Assembly (NCBI GenBank): GCA_038030265.1
Contig: CM075943.1
Span: forward strand, 13,144,001-13,208,000
DNA from: Corythucha ciliata
Taxonomy: Eukaryota; Arthropoda; Insecta; Hemiptera; Tingidae
Direction of reading: 5' to 3'
DNA length: 64,000 bases
A program made the position numbers and the translations under genes. Numbering within the stretch: the first letter of the stretch is position 1; every line of letters begins with the position of its first letter. Shown here piece by piece: positions 54,684 to 64,000 of the stretch. The notes under the pieces were generated by a model, which was not told the DNA's origin, did not search any database, and was given only the letters and a program-made list of their open reading frames with translations.

Positions 54684-57586
54684 ACCCCTGGAAGTATCTT
54701 ATAAGTTTCTTATCTGCGTCTATGCAGATAAGAAAAAAATGTCCTTCAAATGGACCCGCATAGTCGACATGAACCCTGTCCCAGTTCTCGTCGGGCTGAT
54801 CCCAAGGATGAATGGGAACTTTCTTCGGGTTGTGATGGACTTTTGCACAGGACTCGCAGCTTTTCACCATTTTTTCTATGTCTTTGTCCAATCTTTCCCA
54901 ATAAACATATCTTCGTGCGAGCTGTTTCATTTTAGTTATTCCTAAGTGTGACGTGTGAAGCTCTGTAAGAAGAGGCCCCTGGAGGGTTTTCGGAATAGCA
55001 CGTTGCCTGATATAGTATAGGAACTATCTTTGCGACTATGTTTGAGTTTGTGGGGCAGGGTTTGTAATTCTTGATCTTTAACAGTTTCACGAGCGATGGT
55101 ATCAGCGGTGATGAATTTGCTGGAGATTTGGAGCAGGGTCTCCGCGTTGAGAGTAGTGACTTCTTCATCCATCGCTATTTTCGACGAAATGCTTGAGGAA
55201 GGAACTGGGGTGCGAGACAAGCAATCAACGTTGTCATTTTCCTCGCTTTTCTTGCATCGAATAGTGTAGTCGAGTCCACTAAGAAAAGAGGTATACCGTA
55301 GTAAGCGCGACGATGTCATTTGTGGCAGGGCCCGGTTGGGATGAAAAATGTGAGAAAGTGGCTTGTTGTCGGTGACTAAAACAACATTTTTACCGAAAAT
55401 GTAGTTGAAAAAATGGGTTGCTCAGTAGACAATGGCTAAGGCTTCTCGGTCGAGTTGGCTGTAGTTTTGATTCAGCCTGCGTCAGAGCTCGGGAGGCGTA
55501 AGCAATTGGTCTTTCGTGACCTTCAATTTCATGGCTGAGTACTGCTGCGATCCCAGTGGGGCTGGCGTCTGTCGTAAGGATAACAATTTTTGATGGGTCA
55601 TAAGGAATGAGCACCCGATCACTGCATAATTCGGACTTCAGAGTCAAGAACGCTGATTCAGCTGCTGTGGACCATATGAATCGTTCATCTTTTCGAAGTA
55701 AACGTCGCAATGGAAACGTCTTTGATGAAAAATCTGGAATAAATTTTGCGTAATATGTTACTAAACCAAGGAAACGTCTGAGTTCATCTTCAGAAATTGC
55801 TTCAACGTTTACAGGGCATTTTTGGATTTTGTTGAAATAGACTATATGGCCTAGGTAATTGATACTTTCTTTGAAGAAGGAACATTTAGCGTGATTCAGG
55901 TGTAGGTCATTTTTCTGTAGGCGATCGAGACAAGCGATGAGAGTTCTTGAACATTCTTCGAGTGTCGAGCCAAGACAAATGATGTCGTCAAAATAGGCGT
56001 CAACTTTGGGCAAACCCTGCAACAATTGAGACATGATTCGGTTGAATTCCGACGGTGCAGTTTTTATCCCAAAGCTGAGACGATTCATCCTGAATGTGCC
56101 TTTGTGAGTCGATATTGTTTGAATTTTGCTTCCTTCTTCATCAACTTTTAAATGCAAGTAGGCCTTGTAGAGGTCCAATTTGCAGAAAAACTTGACTATG
56201 TAGTACTTCATCTATGCGACGGATAGGGTGGTTAGTTGTGACTAATTTCGGATTTACGCCACACTTGTAATCCACGCAGAGTCTTACGCCACCATCGGCC
56301 TTAGGGATAACGACAAGTAGTGATCCCCAATCACTGGTTGCGACAGGAGTAATAACTCCCTGAGATTCGAGTGAGGCAAGTTCTTTTTCGACTCGATCCC
56401 GCAGGGCAAACGGAACGTCGCGTTCCCTAATGAAGATAGGTTGAGCACCTTCTCTGAGTTGTAGTTTTACTTCCGCATTGGGAACACAACCAACCCTTTC
56501 TTCAAAAACGAAGGAAAATGTTTGGAAAATATCGTCTAGACACGTGACTGTGTTGATTCCAATTGAATTGAAAGGAGCTTGTTTACGAGCATCTATTTCA
56601 TCGAGATTAATCCTGAGTCCTCGAATCCACATGCGGCCAAGTAAAGCGGCATGACCGGCAGGGACTATGAATATGTCGCCAACCATTGATTTGGTTCCGT
56701 AGGCAACTGAGACGGAGACTTTACCTTTCGGTTTAATGACATGGTCGGAGTAAGATCGAAACGTGACTGTGGTAGGTTGAAGTGGAACGTTGAGTTTAAG
56801 CTTTTGGAAATCGGTTTCTGATAGCAGGGAAAAACGAGCGCCTGAGTCAACTTCAAAGGATTGAGGCTTCTTGTTAAGAGTAACGGTGATGATGTATTTG
56901 TCTGAGTCATGACCTACTTCGTATAGATCCTCTGTGTCTTCCATTCGAACGATTCCATATTCATTCGAAACAATATTTTCATCTTGAGAATGCTGAGACG
57001 ATAGGGTATTTGTTTTAGATTTCCGGAGAAGTGAGGTGATGCACACCTTCGAGACATGGCAAATTTTACCGCAGGAAGAACACTTTAGTGACATACGATC
57101 TTTCGTGCACTCGCGCGATGTGTGGTTTGACCAATCGCAATTCAGACAGAGATTATCGATGCCTAACGCTCGGTAATCGACACGACGTTTGGACGGAAAT
57201 CGTTGATTAGGACGACGACTGCGGCTTTTTGGGCGGGAACGTTTTTCATAATGAGGTCTAGTGGCTCTGTGAAGTTTATGGGTATCATTGATTTCATCCG
57301 ATGGGTTGTCAAAAGGTTTGGCCAACTGGTTCGATTCATAGCGGGACGCTTCAAGTGCTATGGCTTTACTGAGTAGGGCTTCAAAACCATCGAGGGAAGT
57401 GTCCTGTAGGAGTTGCTCGCGTATCCAATTGTCTTTCAGGCCTCTGATGAATTGGGCGCGAAGAAACGAGTCAGCAATGGATAATCTCGTATCACATGCG
57501 GTGCAAGTAGTGTAAAATTGCAATCTTTCAGGTTCCCTTTGAGTGAAGCGACACAATCTGATATAGATTGGTGTGACTGTTGAGTG
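54684..57586 (-). pseudogene. Gypsy element: gag C-terminus, protease, RT, RNase H, partial integrase
   Basis: Minus strand. Gag helices (FLRAQFIRGLKDNWIREQ) precede two zinc knuckles near 57150-57050 (CLNCDWSNHTSREC, CSSCGKICHVSKVC). Protease has DSGARFSLL near 56850. RT reads VRLCVDYKCGVNPKL, then after a frame break near 56200 CKLDLYKAYLHLKV and AYFDDIICLGS. RNase H starts TTDASPTGIAAVL; the later part is LVTDNKPLSHIF and DNVDCLSR. After another break near 54945 come the integrase HHCC finger (SCESCAKVHH) and the first core Asp (VHVDYAGPF). It stops at about 54684, so most of the integrase and the 3' LTR are missing. Gag upstream of 57586 is displaced to 62153 by another Gypsy insertion. 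Confidence 0.85.
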
Positions 57587-57769
57587 TTTAGGAAGTAGGT
57601 ATAATGAAACACAGTAAAAAAACGGAATTTATTGAATGAAATAAAAAAGTAACGAAAATGTAAAAACAAGGACAAACTGGTGAAGTTCCAAGTGCCAAGT
57701 GATTTTTTTAATATTATTTTACCATCTGTTTTCTCGTGGTGGTTTATAAAATGTGACAATGACGCCACA
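57587..57769 (-). repeat. 3' LTR of the CsRn1-like Gypsy
   Basis: Reads TGTGGCGTCATTGTCAC at its start on the minus strand. Compared with the 5' LTR it has a 4-base insertion, lacks about 12 bases near the end, and differs by roughly three or four substitutions. An aataaattccgt segment offers a poly(A) signal. Confidence 0.85.
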
Positions 57770-57944
57770 TCACCCCCCTACGCAGTCGATGAGGCCGGCG
57801 TTAAGAAACGAACGCGGTGACTCGGCCGCAAGCTGTCGATTCGAGTGTTCGTGTCGAGGGGTGGTGATTCAAGGTATGCCGGTTTAACCCGGTCTAACGA
57901 GACCGTGCAGGCTTTGCTTCCCATTTGAAGGGTGATGGTCTTCT

Positions 57945-60800
57945 TCAATAAGTCCCGGCTGAGGATGGGATGGGGTCCGGAGTAGCGGGGCTGGAGGGGT
58001 CGACGGGGAGCATCGTCGCGAAGAAAAGCGTGCGTACAATGGGCGAGTTCCTTGAAAACGAAAGAGCCAGGTTTCGAATGACGCGATGCTGGAATCGGGC
58101 GTAATTTAAAACGAAGTGACGACGTAGCCGGTCCAGAAAGTAAGATACGCCAGTCGAGTCGTCCGAGTAATGGTCACAGAAAAATTCTCCCGGAAGGCGT
58201 ACTGGTTCTCCGTAGACAAGTTCTGCGGCTGTAGATTGAAGATCTTCTTTGAAAGCCGATCGAATGCCGAGCAAAATCAGTGGAAGGGTTTCAGTCCAAA
58301 GAGGGTTGGCGTAACACGCGATGGCGGCCTTCAGTTGTCGATGAAGTCGCTCGATTTGACCATTAGAGGCAGGGTGATAACTCGTTGTTTGCGCAATTTC
58401 GATGCCAAACCGCTGAGACAGGGTTCGAAAAAGGTTTGACGTGAATTGAGAGCCACGGTCGGTTGTTAATCGAGACGGAACGCCAAAACGAGAAATCCAA
58501 CCTGAAACAAAAGCCTGAGCAACGGTTTCAGCGTGAATGTCTTTTAACGGGATGACTTCGGGCCAACGAGTGAATCTATCAATACACGTGAGACAATATT
58601 TAAAGTCGCCCGAAGAGGGAAGGGGACCGATAATGTCGATGTGGACATGTGAAAAACGAGATGAAGGAAGATCAAAGTGTCCCAAAGGAGAAGATACATG
58701 ACGAGTTACTTTTGTTCTCTGACAAGCGAGACACGATCGAGTCCACGACTGGATGTCTTTCTCAACAGATAGCCAGACAAAACGATCCGTGACCAATTTA
58801 ACCGTTGCTCGGACACCGGGATGACTCAGATTATGAATAAGGTGAAAAATCTGACGACGACAAGGGGAAGGTACGAAGGGGCGAGGGCGACCGGTTGACA
58901 CGTCGCAGTATAATTTGAAGTTGTCACCTGGAAAATGTACATTTTGCAATTTTAAACCGGTGTCACCTGATTGCAGCCAGTGTTTCAGCTCGCCGTCGTT
59001 GGTTTGGGCGTCGGCGATGGCTTTGTAATCGACCGAATGAGAAACTGCTTCGACCCTGGATAGAAAATCAGCCACGACGTTTTCTGATCCACTGATGTGA
59101 CGAATATCAATTGAAAACTGTGAAATAAAAATGAGTTGGTTGCGTTGAACCGGAGGCATTTTGTCACGTTTTTGGGAAAAGATGAAGGTTAGTGGCTTGT
59201 GGTCCGTGTAGATCGTGAACACTTGCCCTTCCAAGGCATGGCGAAAGTGGTGAACGCCTTCATAAACTGCCAGAAGTTCTCTATAAAAGGGTGGCCAATC
59301 GGAATGCCGTGGCGACAACTTTTTGGAAAAGAAAGCCAGTGGCTGCCAAGCGTTGTCTACGAATTGTTGGATAACGGCTCCGATTGCTTTCAAGGAAACG
59401 TCTGTGAACAAGGCTAGAGGGGCTTCGGGCTTGGGGAAACAGAGAAGGATGGACCGCGAAAGGCTGTCTTTACACGTTTGAAACGCGTTTTTGAGAAGAG
59501 GAGTCAAAGTTATTTTTGCCGAGCCTTTTGACTTGGGACCAGCGAGGATGCCATGAAGTGGGGCTTGGGCTTCAGCGGCCATGGGAATGTGATGCCTGTA
59601 AAAATTAAGCATACCCAGGAAACGACGAAGCTCTGAGACAGTGTGGGGTTTCGGAAACGAGACGATAGCTTCAACGCGATCGGCAGGAGGCGAGATTCCT
59701 GAGCCGGACACTTGGTAGCCGAGGAAAACGAGTTCTGACTGGGCGAAAATACATTTCGCTGGATTGACAAAAACGCCAAATTGAGACAGACGACGGAAAA
59801 GAATATCGAGGTGTTCGGCGTGTTCTTCTTCGTTTTTTGAAAACACGAGAATATCATCTATGTAAACGAAAACAAAATTAAGACCACGAGTTACTTCGTC
59901 CATGAACCTTTGGAATGTCTGGGCTGCGTTTCGAAGACCAAAAGTCATGAAGTGAATTCGAAAAGCCCAAATGGAGTGCTTATAGCGGTTTTGCACACGT
60001 CGTCAGGATGTACCGGGATTTGCTGGTAGGCTTTGACGAAATCGATGAGAGTGAAAACGGTAGATCCATGTATGCTGTGAACAAAATCATGAATATGCTT
60101 GACTGGATACCTATCCGGGATGGTTCTGGAGTTGAGTGCGCGATAATCGCCGCACGGTCTCCAACCGCTGCCTCCTTTTTTCTTGACGATGTGAAGAAGT
60201 GACGACCACGAGCTGTCGGATGGACGTGCCGTTCCATTTTGGAGCATTACGTCAAATTCACTTTTCGCGACGCTTAGTCGTTCACCCGAGAGGCGGCGAG
60301 GTCGGCAGGAGACAGGAGGACCGTTTTGTGTTCGAATGTAATGAACTGTCGAATGTTTAATTTCTCGATTTAAACCAGGAGGGCGAGTTGTCTCTGGGAA
60401 ACGAGTGAAAATGTCATTCGCGAGGCGACCGTTTACTGCCTTGACGCTTATTTGAGCGAAGTTCGACGTTTGACATGTGACGTTGAGCCCGGTTTTTCCA
60501 TCGAGTAAGCGTTGGAGTCGACAATCTGGTAACAGATGGTAATTTGCGAGAAAATCTGAACCAATAATTGGAATGCTAACGTCAGCAATTATAAATGCCC
60601 AACGAAAATCGCGGCGCAAACCAATATCAAGTGATATGTTATACAGACCGTAGGTAGCGATGTCACTGTTATTAGCGGCACTCAACGTATGGTTGGACTT
60701 GTGTAAAATTCTTCCCGTGAGTAAACGTCGAGGGTAGCAAGAAACATCAGAACCGGTGTCGATTAAAAATTTTTGTTTTGAACGACGCTCAAAAATAAAT
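57945..60800 (-). pseudogene. CsRn1-like Gypsy pol (protease, RT, RNase H, integrase)
   Basis: Protease: FLIDTGSDVSCYPRRL near 60760. RT begins WRPCGDYRALNSRTIPDRY and LIDFVKAYQQIPV. A frameshift near 59970 interrupts it before [29 protein letters not shown] (near 59860) has the catalytic pair. RNase H has [13 protein letters not shown] (Val instead of the usual Ala after TD) and [12 protein letters not shown]. Integrase carries [10 protein letters not shown]...CLACQR (HHCC), then [20 protein letters not shown] and [14 protein letters not shown], i.e. all three acidic core residues. A GPY-like tail is frame-broken near 58100. The 683-codon second frame is nearly complete, so decay is recent. 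Confidence 0.9.
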
Positions 60801-61082
60801 AAGCGGTTTTTAGAAGGCGTCGTTGAGGCAGTCGTTGCCGCTTTCAGTGACTGCCGCTCTCGTTTCCCTGAAAATTACAGGGCTGGACACACTCGGTGGC
60901 CTTATTTTGAAAACGAGAGTGGTACCCAACGATATATAAAAGAACTGGATTGCTCATCACTGCTGATAAAGACCAGCTGATAATAGCCATCAAATAAGCT
61001 CCCGTAGTGGATGAGAGGGGTGGAGTTTCAAAATAAGTGCCATATTGCCATAACTACACAAGGAGAGGGACAGGGTGATTGT

Positions 61083-61899
61083 TTACCAGGGGACGACCTG
61101 CCCCCTCCACGCCCCTCCAGTCCTCTGTGAGCAATCCAGGTTTATATATCGTTGGTGGTACCAGCATAATTTCTGATCGGGGGTGTAGTGTTTACTTCGG
61201 GAGCGAGAACGATTACGTTGCTTACCATGGTTGCCTTGGCGATCGTTTTGAGTGGTTGCTAGGCGCTCGAGTTGTTGTGAAAGTTGGTCGATCCGTTGAT
61301 TTAATATTTGAAGCGAATTTTGGGAAAAATGACTTTCCTGTTGGGAGCTCGTAGCGGTAGAAAATACAGACGGCTGAGTCGGTGAAATTTCGACGATTCT
61401 GTCCGCTAAAACGGCTAATTGATCGAGGCCGAGTTCCGGTTGCGAGGCAAGAATTGCTGACACGGTATTTGGAAGTCGTTGTAGCCATAATTGTTTCAAT
61501 AAACCGTCGCTTACCGCTGACGACGACGCGAGGGCACGAAGATGACGTAGGAATTGGGAGGGTTTTCTGTCACCAAGATCTTCTTCGCTAACACGCCGTT
61601 CTTCGGATAAAGATAGGCGCAGACAAAGTTCCTGTTTCAAAATGTCGTATGTTTGTCGTTCCGCGGGGCCAATAATGATACCCTCGACTTCAGCTGCAGC
61701 TCGGGTCTCCAGCTGCGAGACGACGTAATAGTAGCGCGTTTGGTCAGCCGGCTAGAGCGAACTGAGCTTCAGCCTGGGCGAACCATAATGCGGGCTTGTC
61801 CGCCCAAAACGGTGGAAGCTTGGCCGAAACTCTATAAACTGCTTCTGGTGGACCAGGTGCTGGAGCTGGAGCAAAAGCTTCATTTGGGGCGGCTTGCAT
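61083..61899 (-). pseudogene. CsRn1-like Gypsy gag
   Basis: The ATG at 61899 begins MQAAPNEAFAPAPAPG. KLPPFWADKPALWFAQAEAQ is the hallmark block of this gag type. A TGA at 61744-61746 and a one-base frame change follow. The second frame continues with TRYYYVVSQLETRAAAEV, LGDRKPSQFLRHLRAL, a Gln-rich coiled segment (NQRIDQLSQQLERL), a basic stretch and CWYHQRYINLDC. The last corresponds to the C-H-C-C finger of CsRn1 gag, with its second half damaged. An inverted duplicate of this finger DNA lies at 60920-60957. Confidence 0.8.
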
Positions 61900-61961
61900 T
61901 TCGATCAGTCGAGCGGTTGCCGGTTAACAAAAAAAAAAATTGTTCGAATCAGGGTCACCAA

Positions 61962-62152
61962 TTTAGGAAGTATAATGAAACCGTTTAGGAACGACAGTAA
62001 AAGAACGGAATTTATTGAATGAAATAAAAAAGTAACGAAAATGTAAAAACAAGGACAAACTGGTGAAGTTCCAAGTGCCAAGTGATTTTTTTATTATTAT
62101 TTTACCACCTGTTTTCTCGTGGTGGTTTATAAAATGTGACAATGACGCCACA
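61962..62152 (-). repeat. 5' LTR of the CsRn1-like Gypsy
   Basis: 191 bp, starting TGTGGCGTC at 62152 on the minus strand and ending at 61962, just before the primer-binding site. It is almost identical to the 3' LTR over its first ~160 bp. Confidence 0.85.
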
Positions 62153-62610
62153 AGTGACATGGAGAAAATAATGCTGAGAGACGACTGAAGATATAGTAGG
62201 AGAGAGCATTATCGTGAAGTGTGTAACTAATGAGGTGAAGTCTACGTCCTTGACTCGCTTTTCTGGACCTAAAAGTGCAGCGAGACTGTTGTAGTGCTCT
62301 TTTCCGATTGAAGAGCACAATAATTGAGCTTTTTTCTTCTGATCGCTAATGTTTTTGAGGTCGCAACAGTTGTGAAATCGTTCCAAGTAGGAAGATAATT
62401 TTTCATTTTTGGCGTCATAGCTTTCGAACGGTATGATCTGAGGAACTGATGGGTTTGGTTGACTTCCAAGAGCGGTTGTCAAAAGTGACATGAATCTGTC
62501 GAATTGTTCTTCATTCATGACGATCAGAACGAAGTGAAAAAAAAAATTCCGGGAAAATCACTGAGCGAATACGATCTTATCCTCGTCGACAACTTGTTGT
62601 GACAAGAGTG
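62153..62610 (-). pseudogene. Gypsy gag N-terminus and primer-binding site (displaced part of the 54.7-57.6 kb element)
   Basis: The ATG at 62518 begins MNEEQFDRFMSLLTTAL, followed by SYLERFHNCCDLKNI and LAALLGPEKRVKD, the same gag layout as at 43.3-44.1 kb. The frame reaches the CACT duplication at 62153 and continues in frame with SHQSISDCVASLKG at 57.56 kb once the CsRn1-like insertion is removed. A later frame change near 57515 is independent. TTGTCGACGAGGATAAG (about 62592-62576) is a slightly altered primer-binding site, preceded by gtcacaaca, the apparent LTR end. The rest of the LTR is not delimited. Confidence 0.75.
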
Positions 62611-64000
62611 GCCGGAAATAAGAGGAAAGGCATTTTCTGTTGATCAATAACAATGGGGAACTTGCACATTTTTCAAAAGTTGGTGTTGCTTAAAGAGGGC
62701 TCTTCCACAAGTCTATTGCTCACATTAAACTTTGAAATAAGTCAAGGATGTTTTTTTAGGGAATTTTTAAAAATTTTGAGTGGGGGTTCGATTACGTAAA
62801 AACTTACTTATTGAAATGGATGATGCGGGGAAGAGGGGGTTAGACGAGTTTAATGGGGGGACATTTTTCATGTTATTTGTAAACAAACAATTTTAGAGTT
62901 CCCTCAAATGCTTCACAAGTAAGTATTTACGTCATTTCCCCTCGCACCATCCATCCTCTTCTGAAGAACATTGAACCTTTTTTAAAAATCTTAAAACGCA
63001 CCAATCGGGTTGCAACTTCCGTTGTTATCCTTCAGTTCACGGGTCAAATCACCGGTATGCTTTTCTACCCAATCTGAGATTCATGCAAGTTCCCCATTAT
63101 TTATTTTTCTAAATTCAGATGTGTGTGGGTTTTAATGAACAACTGATTAAGAGTTCGGAGGCAGTTCATTACAATGACATACGGGCCATGGGCCAAACGA
63201 TTTTTAGGGCCTAGTTGAGGTGAAATACATTAATGCTGTAGTTATAATTTTTTATTTTTTTTTATTTTATGATTGCATGCTCAATGTGAAAATAAAACGT
63301 TCTAAACATTTTTTTCATGATATTGTCAACTGTCAACAACAGTTTTTATTCTTTCGTTTACTCGTTGACTGTATGTCACGAACGTCCGTTTCGTTGTTCG
63401 GTTGGCGAAAAAAAAAAAATGGTATTTCGTATAACCAGGGTGCGTGAGAAAAAGGTTGATGGTATATAGGGAAAGAGGGACTAAAGGAAGACCGGAAAAG
63501 TCGACATCTCATTCCACTGTCATCTCCCTCTCTCCCTTCAGTTCTAAATGTTATGGTGAGTTGAACCCCGCACTCTATTTTTTTTTTTTTTTTTTACCGG
63601 CACCCACCCTCTCAGAATTTTTAGGCTGGGTAAATCTGTAAAATCATGCGGAATGAGAGTGAAGTCTGGTAAAAAAGGGTTTTGTTGAGAGGGATGACGG
63701 GAGTGGGGATTGAATGGGATGAGGGGTGATGTAAAGGAAAACGATGCATGAGTTTTAGGGAGTGAGAAGAATGGCTTTATATTTGGTTACGAATGGGGGG
63801 TGGTGGAGATGGATATGTGAGCTGTGTGTCTCTCTCTTTCCTCGTTTTGACCCAGGCCCAGCTGTTGAATGGGAAAGTCGAGTATAAATCAATCCAATCC
63901 CCCTCCCCTCATCATGTCCTTCACTTACTTCTCACTCTGTAAGCCTTTACACAACTGCCATTCCAAGCCTTGTCCCTTTTCCAACTGTACCACCTACGGA
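62611..64000. other. Non-coding DNA at the right edge; possible start of a Gypsy LTR
   Basis: The first part may be the 5' LTR of the interrupted Gypsy, but no copy exists for comparison. The rest has no recognisable gene: A tracts near 63408-63419, a T17-18 tract near 63579-63596 and purine-rich DNA. Confidence 0.5.

Larger units (their letters stand above)
57587..62152 (-). mobile_element. CsRn1-like Gypsy with both LTRs and 4-bp target duplication
   Basis: Short LTRs at 57587-57769 (3') and 61962-62152 (5') are nearly identical apart from two small indels and a few substitutions. AGTG (CACT on the coding strand) flanks both ends (57583-57586, 62153-62156). The primer-binding site TGGTGACCCTGATTCG lies just inside the 5' LTR (61960-61945), and TAGGGGGGTGA just before the 3' LTR is the polypurine tract. 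Gag with a WYH finger and the ~190-bp LTRs point to the CsRn1 clade (assignment from general knowledge). It interrupts the gag of another Gypsy. It is the youngest LTR insertion here, but gag and pol carry frameshifts. Confidence 0.85.

Noticed and set aside
57945..59996. 683-codon pol frame as an active element
   Set aside because: The frame starts within RT after a frameshift, gag also has a stop and a frameshift, so this copy cannot make a complete polyprotein as sequenced.

Overview
The window is eukaryotic, repeat-dominated nuclear DNA, most likely from an arthropod (inference). It has spliced exons with GT-AG borders, long A/T-rich non-coding stretches, many C/G homopolymers of 8-12 bases, microsatellites, LINEs of the CR1/Jockey and I groups, Gypsy and Copia LTR elements, hAT-like elements and an IS630/mariner relic. 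Nothing bacterial is present. The species cannot be named from the sequence.

Host genes are sparse. Near the left end on the minus strand is a candidate two-exon gene for a 68-residue secreted peptide: TATA box at 2606-2613, signal-peptide exon at 2457-2528, last exon at 1748-1882 and AATAAA at 1547-1552. At 47470-47564 on the plus strand is a clean exon that starts a secreted or membrane protein: acceptor, ATG, 30 codons with a hydrophobic core, then a consensus GTAAGT donor. Its later exons are not recognised and probably lie right of the window. Most remaining unique sequence is therefore intron or intergenic.

Layout from left to right: an IS630/mariner-type transposon with very long inverted repeats (1-1486); the small secreted-peptide gene (1.5-2.6 kb); two head-to-tail dead LINEs (2.8-7.3 kb); plain non-coding DNA (7.3-12 kb); degenerate ~30-bp periodic arrays with MITEs, hairpins, a tRNA-like gene and a hAT element (12-21.4 kb); a Copia relic split by a Gypsy relic that is itself split by a LINE (21.4-26.4 kb); non-coding DNA (26.4-29.2 kb); more arrays around a Gypsy 3' end (29.2-34.4 kb); a Gypsy gag split by a CR1-like LINE that is split by an I-clade LINE (34.4-44.3 kb); arrays with a hAT MITE (44.3-46.1 kb); the signal-peptide exon and its flanking introns (46.1-50.6 kb); a mosaic of three array families (50.6-54.6 kb); a Gypsy element split by a younger CsRn1-like Gypsy (54.7-62.6 kb); and non-coding DNA to the end.

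Three nested insertions can be ordered because target-site duplications or gag reading frames match across the gaps. No transposon copy here looks autonomous: all carry frameshifts, stops or truncations. The least explained feature is the set of ~30-bp, A-tract-phased arrays. At least three unrelated sequence families share nearly the same period, lie next to each other, occur in both orientations and carry their own higher-order repeats.
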